NCBI GenBank assembly: GCA_013151365.1
Contig: JAADIK010000015.1
Coordinates: 1-16,811, forward strand
Direction of reading: 5' to 3'
Length of the DNA: 16,811 nt
Source: Deltaproteobacteria bacterium
GTDB lineage: Bacteria; Desulfobacterota; Desulfobulbia; Desulfobulbales; Desulfobulbaceae
A program made the position numbers and the translations under genes. Position 1 is the stretch's first letter. Each line of letters begins with the position of its first letter. Below the pieces are notes generated by a model. The model worked only from the letters and a program-made list of their open reading frames with translations. It was not told the DNA's origin and ran no database searches. Below are positions 1 through 7,062 of the stretch, in pieces.

Positions 1-129
1 CGGCGCGGCCTCCTGATCGTCCCCGGTCCCTGCCGCCGGGCTGACCGCCTCTTCTCCGGCTTCGACCTCGGCCGCGGCAACAGCCTCTTCCTTCTTCTTG
101 CGTTTTTTTCTTTTGAACCAGCCCAGCAT
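1..129 (-). CDS. ftsY: Probable signal recognition particle receptor FtsY, N-terminal fragment
   Basis: Only the first 43 codons are inside the window. The peptide starts MLGWFKRKKRKKKEE and then becomes acidic and rich in Ala, Glu and Gly. A short hydrophobic and basic start followed by a long acidic linker is typical of FtsY, the GTPase that docks the signal recognition particle and ribosome at the inner membrane. The catalytic NG domain lies outside the window, so the call rests on this start alone. The ATG shares one base with the lon stop codon (TAATG at 127-131), and an AGGTGGA ribosome binding site lies six bases upstream inside lon. Translation is therefore probably coupled to lon. 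Another protein with a basic-acidic N-terminus cannot be excluded. Confidence 0.55.
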   Translation of the reverse strand, partial: MLGWFKRKKRKKKEEAVAAAEVEAGEEAVSPAAGTGDDQEAAP

Positions 130-2504
130 TATGCGTCCACCTTTTTCTCCAGAGCTATATCAAGGACCTCGCGGATGGTGTGCGCATAGTGGAAAACGAC
201 CCCCTTGCGCACGTCCTCGGGAATTTCCAGGACATCTTTTTCATTGAGCACCGGCAGGATCAATTCCTTGATCCCGGCCCGGAGCGCCGCCAAAACTTTT
301 TCACTGATTCCCCCAACCGGCAGCACGTCGCCGCGCAGGGTTATTTCACCGGTCATGGCCACGTCGGAGCGCACGGTGCGACCGGTCATCACCGAGACCA
401 GGGAACAGATCATGGCCACGCCAGCCGACGGCCCGTCTTTGGGAACCGCGCCTTCCGGGACATGAACATGCAGGTCGATGCGGGAAAAAAGATCCTCGTC
501 GATCCCCAGGTCCCCGGCATGGGAGCGGATATAGGTCAAGGCGGCAGTGGCCGACTCTTTCATGACCTCGCCGAGCTTGCCGGTCAGCGTCAGCCCCCCC
601 TTTCCCTTCATGCTCGATGTCTCGATAAAGAGAATCACCCCGCCCACCGGCGTCCAGGCCAGGCCGGTCGCCAGGCCCGGCCCCCAGGAACGGGCCTGGA
701 TCTCGGGAAAATACCTGATCGGCCCGAGGATATCATAGAGGCGTTCGGAATCCACCACGACTTTTCCCGTCCTCCCCCGGGCGATTTCACTGGCCACCCG
801 CCGGCAGATGGCGGCCAGCTCGCGCTCCAGGTTACGCACGCCGGCTTCCCTGGTGTAGGAGCGGATCAGGGTGCGAATCGCATCGTCCGTCACCTCCAGG
901 TCATCTTCAGTCAGGGCATGGGCCTCAATTTGCTTGGGCAGCAGATGTCTCCGGGCGATGACCACCTTTTCATAATCCGTATAGCCCGTCAGTTCAACAA
1001 CTTCCATCCGGTCCCGGAGCGGGCCGGGGATGGTGTCCAGCATATTGGCGGTGGCGATAAACAGCACCTTCGAGAGATCGAACTCGATATCGATATAATG
1101 ATCGGTAAAGGTGGAGTTCTGCTCCGGGTCCAGGACTTCGAGAAGCGCGGACGAGGGATCGCCGCGGAAATCGGTCCCCAGCTTGTCGATCTCGTCAAGC
1201 AGGAAAACAGGATTATTCGCGCCGGCCTTTTTCAAGCTCTGGATGATCCGGCCCGGCAAGGCCCCGATATAGGTCCGCCGATGGCCCCTGATTTCGGCCT
1301 CGTCGCGAAGGCCGCCCAGGGCGATACGGACAAACTTGCGGTTCATGGTCCGGGCGATGGACTGGCCGAGCGAGGTCTTACCCACGCCGGGCGGGCCGAC
1401 GAAGCAGAGGATCGGCCCCTGGATATCCTGCTTCAGCTTACGAACGGCCAGGAATTCGAGGATCCTCTTCTTGATCTTTTTCAGGCCGTAATGGTCGCGG
1501 TCCAGGTCTTTTTCGGCCTGGTCCAGGTCCAGGGTGTCGGTGGTCGACACCGTCCAGGGCAGGTCGAGAATCCAGTCGATATAATTACGGGACACCGTGT
1601 ATTCCGGGGAGGACGGCGGGATGCGTTCCAGGCGTACCAACTCCTTGTCCAGCGCGGCGCGGGCCTCCTTGCTCAGTCCCGTCTCCTCGACCCGTTTACG
1701 CAGTTCGTTGACCTCGACCTTGTCGTCATCGCCTTCGCCCAACTCTTTCCTGATCGCATTCATTTGCTGCCGGAGAAAAAACTCCCGCTGGCGGTGGTCC
1801 ATGTCTTTCTTGATGGATTCCTGGAGCTGATTGCTCATCTCCGCCGTCTCGATTCGTTTGCTGAGCTCCAGGGCCACCCGGTGCAGAAGCTCGTCAAGGG
1901 GGCGGATTTCGAGCAGCTCCTGCTCCTCCTGCACCTTCAGGTTGAGCTGCGATACGACCAGGTAGGCCACATGAAAAGGATCGGCCAGGGAGTTGACCGT
2001 CATGGCCATTTCCGGGGCCAGGGGGGTTATTTTCACCAGTTTCTGGAACTGGTTGCGGATGTTGAAAAGCAGGGCGTCAATCTTTTTGTCCTCGATGCGC
2101 TCCATGGGGATTTCCCGCACCCTGGCCTTCAGATATGGCTCGCTTTCAATATATTCGATTACCTCTATTTTTTTCGTGGCGCTGACCAGGACCTGGTAAT
2201 GGCCGTCGTCGACCTTGGTCAACTTATGGATATAACCGACCAGGCCGACCCGGAAGAGGTCCTCGGCCGTGGCCCGTTCGCCATGGGGCATGGATTCATC
2301 GCGATTCGCGATCAGGGCGATCATCCGGTCGGCGAGCAGGGCATCGTCAACCAGCTGCCGGGATGATTCGCTGGCCACCTGCAGGGGAAAACCCATGCCG
2401 GGGAAGAAGACAAAACCGTACAGGGGCAGAACCGGTAAAATTTCCGGAACCTGCAAGGCCAAGGGATCAACCCGTTTTACCTGTTCTGGCTGTTGCGTTC
2501 CCAT
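129..2504 (-). CDS. lon: ATP-dependent Lon protease (endopeptidase La)
   Basis: This is a complete 791-residue Lon, the cytoplasmic AAA+ serine protease that unfolds and degrades damaged and regulatory proteins. The N-terminal substrate-binding domain covers about residues 22-215, followed by a coiled-coil linker. The AAA+ module has Walker A GPPGVGKTS at 370-378, Walker B FLLDEID at 434-440 and a sensor-1 Asn at 487. The protease domain begins near 598. The catalytic Ser is S693 in PKDGPSAG and the Lys is K736 in GGISEKVLAALR. The 43-residue spacing equals that of E. coli S679/K722. Length is normal for LonA. The ATG overlaps the hsp20 stop in a TAATG, with a GGAGA ribosome binding site six bases upstream, so it is probably co-translated with the small heat shock protein. 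All key residues are present. Confidence 0.98.
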   Translation of the reverse strand: MGTQQPEQVKRVDPLALQVPEILPVLPLYGFVFFPGMGFPLQVASESSRQLVDDALLADRMIALIANRDESMPHGERATAEDLFRVGLVGYIHKLTKVDDGHYQVLVSATKKIEVIEYIESEPYLKARVREIPMERIEDKKIDALLFNIRNQFQKLVKITPLAPEMAMTVNSLADPFHVAYLVVSQLNLKVQEEQELLEIRPLDELLHRVALELSKRIETAEMSNQLQESIKKDMDHRQREFFLRQQMNAIRKELGEGDDDKVEVNELRKRVEETGLSKEARAALDKELVRLERIPPSSPEYTVSRNYIDWILDLPWTVSTTDTLDLDQAEKDLDRDHYGLKKIKKRILEFLAVRKLKQDIQGPILCFVGPPGVGKTSLGQSIARTMNRKFVRIALGGLRDEAEIRGHRRTYIGALPGRIIQSLKKAGANNPVFLLDEIDKLGTDFRGDPSSALLEVLDPEQNSTFTDHYIDIEFDLSKVLFIATANMLDTIPGPLRDRMEVVELTGYTDYEKVVIARRHLLPKQIEAHALTEDDLEVTDDAIRTLIRSYTREAGVRNLERELAAICRRVASEIARGRTGKVVVDSERLYDILGPIRYFPEIQARSWGPGLATGLAWTPVGGVILFIETSSMKGKGGLTLTGKLGEVMKESATAALTYIRSHAGDLGIDEDLFSRIDLHVHVPEGAVPKDGPSAGVAMICSLVSVMTGRTVRSDVAMTGEITLRGDVLPVGGISEKVLAALRAGIKELILPVLNEKDVLEIPEDVRKGVVFHYAHTIREVLDIALEKKVDA

Positions 2505-2947
2505 TATTTATCTCCGGCCGAAATTGTAATGCAGACCTTGCCTCTTTTCCGTTTCTTGGGCAGGGTGATAATCAGTATCCCATTGTTATAACTGGAGGTG
2601 ACCCCGTCGACCTGGACGGCCGCCGGCAGGGGAATCGTGCGCTCAAAGGCGCCGACCTCGATCTCCAACTGATGAATACCGGCAATGGCCTTCTGGGCGG
2701 TCAATTCTTTTCTGCCGCTGACCCGCACCTGGTGCTCGTTGGCGGTGACCGACAGCGATTCCCGGTCCGCCCCGGCCAGGTCGAAATAAACGAAGAACTC
2801 GCTTTTCCCCTCGTAGAGATCAACCGGCGGCTGCCAGTTTCCCGTCTCCAGCGACAGCATTCGGGCAAGCGACATGTTGCGCAACATCCGGCCGGTTTGC
2901 TGCATCTCTTCCAGCTCTTTCATCAATTTTCTGCTCGTCGAATCCAT
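2504..2947 (-). CDS. Small heat shock protein, Hsp20/alpha-crystallin family
   Basis: This is a 147-residue ATP-independent holdase chaperone. The alpha-crystallin domain runs from about residue 38 (WQPPVDLYEGKSEFFVYFDL) to the conserved NGILIITLPK segment near the C-terminus. The tail contains an I-T-I triplet that fits the IxI motif used for oligomer assembly. The N-terminal arm is Met- and Leu-rich, as expected. The chosen start is the ATG at 2947, because GGAGG lies five bases upstream. An in-frame ATG at 2980 would add 11 residues but has no comparable ribosome binding site. The gene ends in a TAATG overlap with lon, which suggests that holding and degradation of misfolded proteins are expressed together. 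A sigma-70-like promoter lies at 3083-3110. Confidence 0.93.
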   Translation of the reverse strand: MDSTSRKLMKELEEMQQTGRMLRNMSLARMLSLETGNWQPPVDLYEGKSEFFVYFDLAGADRESLSVTANEHQVRVSGRKELTAQKAIAGIHQLEIEVGAFERTIPLPAAVQVDGVTSSYNNGILIITLPKKRKRGKVCITISAGDK

Positions 2948-3082
2948 ACTCACCTCCATACCGGGTAGAATGGCGGCCAATCAACCCCTCCTCGGACCAC
3001 CGTCGCAGAATTTCCACGCACGTCACCAAAATATTACAGATAAACACTTTAACGTTTCTGGCAACTTTTTGCCCAGAGTAAA

Positions 3083-3110
3083 ATATTATTTTTTCGGCCG
3101 AACATCTCAA
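3083..3110 (-). promoter_or_regulatory. Candidate sigma-70 promoter for the hsp20-lon-ftsY unit
   Basis: On the minus strand the spacer between pepN and hsp20 holds TTGAGA (3105-3110), 16 bases, then TAATAT (3083-3088). These match the consensus boxes at five and four of six positions. The surrounding DNA is AT-rich compared with the flanking genes. A 10-bp palindrome, TTCGGCCGAA (3093-3102), sits inside the spacer. No convincing sigma-32 heat shock promoter was found by eye. Confidence 0.4.
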
Positions 3111-3120
3111 ATAACACCGG

Positions 3121-5784
3121 CTATGCCAGGCTTTTGCCGGCCACCTCGGCGACATCGCCCGACAGCTGGTCAACGGCCATGATTCGTTCCAGTTCCTTGC
3201 GCATCAGGGCCTGGCGCGTTTCGTCATATCGTCGCCAGGTCGTCAACGGCGTCAGGAGACGGGCGGCAATCTGCGGGTTCATGGGGTCAAGCCGGATCAC
3301 GTAATCGGCGAGAAAGGCGTACCCTTCTCCGGCCGCCGCATGAAAGCCGACCTGGTTGCCGGAGCAGAAGGCGCCGATCAAGGCCCTGACCTTGTTGGGA
3401 TTTTTCAGGACAAAGGCGGGATGACGGCTCAGCTCCCTGACCCGGTCAAGGGTGCCGGGCAAGGTGCAGGTGGCCTGCAGGCTGAACCATTTGTCCACCA
3501 CCAGGGGATCATGCCGCCATTTCTCGTAAAAATGCGCCAGCAATTCATCGCCGGCGACCCGGTCCGCATTGACCACTGCGCCGAGGGCCGCCATGGTATC
3601 GGTCATGTTGTCGCTGCCGTCGTACTGGTTCCGGCCGAGCTCAAGAAGTTCAGGGGCCGGGCCGCCGTCATCTTCCGGCACCAGCAGGTAGGCGAGACAG
3701 ATATTCTTCAGGCTGCGCCGTCCCGCCTCCGCGGCCGAGTATCGGTATGGTCCCTGACCGCCGTGCCGATGATAGACGGTCAGCAAGTCGTCACGCAGTT
3801 GCCGGCGCAACTGCCGGCGGAACAACTGGCGGACGGCGAAAATCGCCACCGGATCGACAATCTCCATCTGCTGGCCGATCCAGCTTTCCAGCGGCAGGTT
3901 GAGGGCCAGGGCCAGAAAGGCGGGATCGGCCTTGTCGTCCAGCAGGACCCGGCGAAATGATGATATAAACAGATCCGGGACGGTCGCCGTCTTCCCCTGC
4001 CGAAACAACGAAATCTGTTGCAGCAGGTACTTGAGAACCAGTTGCTGGCCGGCGTCCCAGCGATTGAAGGCGTCCGGGTCGTGGGTCATGAGAAAGGCCA
4101 GTTCCTCGTCCGGCCGGTCAAGCCCGACCTTGACCGGGGCGGAAAAATTGCGCAGAAAAGACAGAACCGGCCGCTCCGCTACATCTTGCAGGACAAACGT
4201 TTCCCGCCGCTGCCGCAGACGCAGGATTTTGGTCGTCTCCGCCGCATCATCATGATCTCCAGCCAGGCGCAGGGGCAGGTCCCGGCCCCGGCTGTCCAGC
4301 AGGCCGACGGCGACCGGGATCAACAGCGGCTCTTTTTTCTGCTGGCCGGGCGTCGGCGGGGTCGTCTGGCTCACGGTCAGGCGGTACTCCCGCCGCCCGG
4401 CGTCATATTCGCCATCCACCTCGAGTTCCGGCGTGCCGGCCTGGCTGTACCAGAGCTTGAACTGCCCGGCCTCAAAGCCGTTGGCATCGGCCAGGGCCGC
4501 GACGAAATCATCGCAGGTGACGGCCCGGCCGTCATGACGTTCGAAATAAAGATCCATGCCCCGGCGGAACCCGGCCGGGCCCAGCAGGGTGTGCAGCATT
4601 CGAACCACCTCGGCCCCCTTGTCATAAACGGTCAGGGTATAAAAATTATTGATTTCGATATACGATTCCGGCCGGACCGGGTGCGCCATCGGGCCGGCGT
4701 CTTCACGAAACTGAAAATTACGGATGACCTGTACGTCACGAATTCGCTGGACCGGCCGCGAAGTCATGTCAGCCGAGAACTCCTGATCGCGGAATACGGT
4801 CAACCCCTCTTTCAGGCTCAGTTGAAACCAATCCCGGCAGGTGACCCGGTCGCCGGTCCAGTTATGGAAGTATTCATGGGCGATGACGCCTTCAATGCCC
4901 TCGTAATCGTTGTCCGTCGCGGTTTCGGGACGAGCGAGGACATACTTGGAATTGAAGACGTTGAGGCCCTTGTTTTCCATAGCCCCCATGTTGAAATCAT
5001 CGACGGCCACGATCATGAAGATATCCAGGTCATATTCCAGCCCGAAGACCTCCTCGTCCCAGCGCATGGCCTTTTTCAGCGACGCCATGGCGTGCGCGCA
5101 CTTGTCCCGGTTGCGCTTTTCGACAAAGATGCGCAGCACCACGTCCCGGCCGGAGCGGCAGCGAAAATGATCCTCGATATGGACCAGGTCCCCGGCGACC
5201 AGGGCAAAGAGATAACATGGTTTTTTATGCGGGTCATGCCAGGTGGCGTAGTGACGGCCGTTTTCCATTTCTCCCCCGGCAATCATATTGCCGTTGGCCA
5301 GCAGCACCGGATACTTTCGGGCATCGGCGATAATGGTGGTCGTGAACTCGGCCATGACATCGGGCCGGTCGGGGAAACAGGTTATGCGGCGAAACCCCTC
5401 GGCCTCGCACTGGGTGCAGAAATTGCCGCCGGAGAGATACAGACCCTCCAGGGCGGTGTTCCCTCCGGGATTGATAACGGTCTCTATTTCCAGGATAAAC
5501 CGCTCCGGCACATGGGGGATTGTCAGGATCCCGCCGTCGCAGGAAAATTGACCGGCGGTCAGTTCACGGCCGTCGAGACGGACCGATTTGAGCTGCACAT
5601 CCTCGCCGTTCAACTCCAGCCGGCCGCCGTTCTCTTTTGCCTCTTTATTCCGCCGCATCTGCAGGCGTGACCGGACCAGGGTGGCGGTCTCGTCCAGCTC
5701 AAAACGCAGATCAACGGTTGTCACCAGGTACGGTGGTGGTGTATAATTTTTAAGATAGGTAGTTTTATGCTGCTTCGTGGACAT
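3121..5784 (-). CDS. pepN: Aminopeptidase N, M1 family zinc metallopeptidase
   Basis: This 887-residue protein corresponds to E. coli-type PepN (870 residues), a cytoplasmic broad-specificity aminopeptidase acting late in protein breakdown. The substrate N-terminus-binding GAMEN motif is at 267-271. The zinc site HEYFH (303-307) with the third ligand E326 gives HExxH-x18-E, and E304 is the general base. The transition-state Tyr is Y387 in TVYDKGAEV. The C-terminal alpha-helical domain is full length. The start ATG has a GAGG box about nine bases upstream. The gene stands apart from hsp20 by 173 bp, with a promoter in between, so it is probably transcribed separately. No defects are visible. 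Confidence 0.97.
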   Translation of the reverse strand: MSTKQHKTTYLKNYTPPPYLVTTVDLRFELDETATLVRSRLQMRRNKEAKENGGRLELNGEDVQLKSVRLDGRELTAGQFSCDGGILTIPHVPERFILEIETVINPGGNTALEGLYLSGGNFCTQCEAEGFRRITCFPDRPDVMAEFTTTIIADARKYPVLLANGNMIAGGEMENGRHYATWHDPHKKPCYLFALVAGDLVHIEDHFRCRSGRDVVLRIFVEKRNRDKCAHAMASLKKAMRWDEEVFGLEYDLDIFMIVAVDDFNMGAMENKGLNVFNSKYVLARPETATDNDYEGIEGVIAHEYFHNWTGDRVTCRDWFQLSLKEGLTVFRDQEFSADMTSRPVQRIRDVQVIRNFQFREDAGPMAHPVRPESYIEINNFYTLTVYDKGAEVVRMLHTLLGPAGFRRGMDLYFERHDGRAVTCDDFVAALADANGFEAGQFKLWYSQAGTPELEVDGEYDAGRREYRLTVSQTTPPTPGQQKKEPLLIPVAVGLLDSRGRDLPLRLAGDHDDAAETTKILRLRQRRETFVLQDVAERPVLSFLRNFSAPVKVGLDRPDEELAFLMTHDPDAFNRWDAGQQLVLKYLLQQISLFRQGKTATVPDLFISSFRRVLLDDKADPAFLALALNLPLESWIGQQMEIVDPVAIFAVRQLFRRQLRRQLRDDLLTVYHRHGGQGPYRYSAAEAGRRSLKNICLAYLLVPEDDGGPAPELLELGRNQYDGSDNMTDTMAALGAVVNADRVAGDELLAHFYEKWRHDPLVVDKWFSLQATCTLPGTLDRVRELSRHPAFVLKNPNKVRALIGAFCSGNQVGFHAAAGEGYAFLADYVIRLDPMNPQIAARLLTPLTTWRRYDETRQALMRKELERIMAVDQLSGDVAEVAGKSLA

Positions 5785-5812
5785 AATTTCCGCCTCTATT
5801 TATCATTTATTT

Positions 5813-5837
5813 GCATTAACTAATGCGGGCGATGCCC
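5813..5837. repeat. Two adjacent short palindromes upstream of pepN
   Basis: GCATTA-AC-TAATGC (5813-5826) is a perfect 6-bp inverted repeat. It is followed directly by GGGC-GAT-GCCC (5827-5837). They lie about 30-50 bp upstream of the pepN start, where an operator could sit. Function is unknown, and short palindromes like this can occur by chance. Confidence 0.35.
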
Positions 5838-5871
5838 ACAACCCAAATCAACTTCCAGCGTATCTTTTACA

Positions 5872-5923
5872 GGCTGTTAGGCTGTTAGGCTGCTAAGGTA
5901 GGGGCTAATAGCCTTCAGCCTAA
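5872..5923. repeat. Tandem 8-bp repeat joined to a hairpin-forming inverted repeat
   Basis: Three consecutive copies of GGCTGTTA (the third is GGCTGCTA) span 5872-5895. They run into an inverted repeat: TTAGGCTG (5885-5892) pairs with CAGCCTAA (5916-5923). Inside it AAGG (5895-5898) pairs with CCTT (5912-5915), giving a 12-bp stem with a 2-nt bulge. A competing small hairpin, GGCTA-A-TAGCC, lies at 5903-5913. The position between two divergent genes argues against a terminator. It looks like a slipped-repeat or dispersed intergenic element. Confidence 0.6.
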
Positions 5924-5974
5924 ACAACCTACTGATTTACATAAATAAAACATGATCAATTTTTTTGTTTTTTT

Positions 5975-5980
5975 TATGAT
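5975..5980 (+). promoter_or_regulatory. Possible -10 box for the usp gene
   Basis: TATGAT (5/6 match to TATAAT) follows a long T-rich stretch at 5959-5975, some 54 bases ahead of the usp start. No good -35 element is present at 16-18 bases upstream, so the promoter may be weak or activator-dependent. The gene has its own AGAGG ribosome binding site at 6022-6026. Confidence 0.25.
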
Positions 5981-6033
5981 AGGAATTCAGGAGTAAGGCA
6001 CTAAAAATATCACCCTTCCCCAGAGGTCGGCTT

Positions 6034-6960
6034 ATGGACAAAAAAATTCTCATTGCCATTGATGGTTCCGCTTACAGTTCCAACAGTCTCGACTACCTGA
6101 TCCGTCTGTTCAAAAACGATGAATTCCTCTCCGTCCACCTGTTGAGCATTATCTCTTCGTCGGCAGGAGACCAAAGCTGGATGTTTGACGTCGACCCGTT
6201 GCGGCAGCACTCTCCGGCCACGGAACGACGCAAGAGAACCGCGGAAAGATACCTGAAAGATGCCCGGGCCAGGCTGGTCCGCAACGGCTTCAACGAGAAC
6301 AATATAACATTCCAGGCGAAAATTACATCCGCCTCTATCGCGACCGCCATCCACGCGGAGGCCAACCGGGGAACCTATGACGGGCTGCTGATCGGCCGCC
6401 GGGGAATCGGCAAGGTCGGCGAGATGTTTTTCGGCAGCGTCTCCTCCTACCTGGTGGAAAAATGCCACGATGTGCCGCTCTGGATCATTGACGGCGCGAT
6501 TACCTCGGTCCATTTCCTCCTGGCCGTTCAATGTAAGCCGCACTCGCTCATGGCCGCCGACCACCTGGGCTATATCATCAAAAACGAGCCGGGGTCCAGA
6601 ATTCATCTCTACCACTCAAGCGTTCTGTTCGGGGACAAAGCAAAAATGAAGGTGGAGGATTTTTATGACCAGTGGGGCAAAGACTGGTGCGATCAGCATA
6701 TCGACCTGGACACCCGTCTCTATCATGCCCATACCCAAGTCCTGCTCGACAACGGAATAGAGAGGGAACGGATTTTCGAATTACCGATACAGACGGACCT
6801 GGAGGCCAGCCGCGACCTGCTGCGGCAGGCCCGGAAACATAAATGCGGCACTATCGTCATCGGCCGGCGGCCAAGAAGCGAAGACAAGGGAATATTCGGC
6901 GGGGTATCGGACCGGGCCTTGCAGCAGGCCGAGGATATCGCCCTATGGCTGGTGGGCTAA
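6034..6960 (+). CDS. Universal stress protein with two tandem Usp domains
   Basis: This is a 308-residue cytoplasmic protein of the UspA superfamily. The first domain starts KKILIAIDGS and contains the ATP-binding signature G-x2-G-x9-G-S at G121, G124 and G134-S135. The second domain begins near residue 158 and ends with a degenerate version at 277-291 (GRRP...GGV), where the second Gly is Pro and the final Ser/Thr is Val. Only the first half is therefore predicted to bind nucleotide in the classical way. Tandem Usp proteins are usually linked to stress or growth-arrest survival; the specific role here is unknown. The gene is monocistronic, with AGAGG seven bases before the ATG and an intrinsic terminator directly after the stop. 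Confidence 0.88.
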   Translation: MDKKILIAIDGSAYSSNSLDYLIRLFKNDEFLSVHLLSIISSSAGDQSWMFDVDPLRQHSPATERRKRTAERYLKDARARLVRNGFNENNITFQAKITSASIATAIHAEANRGTYDGLLIGRRGIGKVGEMFFGSVSSYLVEKCHDVPLWIIDGAITSVHFLLAVQCKPHSLMAADHLGYIIKNEPGSRIHLYHSSVLFGDKAKMKVEDFYDQWGKDWCDQHIDLDTRLYHAHTQVLLDNGIERERIFELPIQTDLEASRDLLRQARKHKCGTIVIGRRPRSEDKGIFGGVSDRALQQAEDIALWLVG

Positions 6961-6963
6961 CCC

Positions 6964-7013
6964 TTAAGCGGTCACGGGCACCACATCTTCGCACGATCGC
7001 TTAAATTTTTTTT
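6964..7013 (+). terminator. Rho-independent terminator of usp
   Basis: TTAAGCG (6964-6970) pairs with CGCTTAA (6998-7004), extended inward by three more pairs including one G-U. A run of eight T follows at 7006-7013. The loop is long (about 21 nt). It starts three bases after the usp stop codon and fits the plus strand only, since the minus strand lacks a T tract. Confidence 0.75.
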
Positions 7014-7062
7014 ACTCTGCGCGAACCTGCGGCACCCTGTGCCCCTGCCCTGCCCTCATGAT

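Noticed and set aside
180..2366. 728-codon open frame on the plus strand
   Set aside because: It lies wholly antisense to lon, whose domains and catalytic residues are intact. The translation is low-complexity and Gly/Asp/Gln/His-rich, as expected from a GC-rich shadow frame.
4018..5670. 550-codon open frame on the plus strand
   Set aside because: It is antisense to pepN, has no recognisable motif, and its composition mirrors the codon bias of the opposite strand.
7031..7043. GGCAC-CCT-GTGCC hairpin after the M16 gene as its terminator
   Set aside because: The stem is only 5 bp and no T tract follows on the minus strand.
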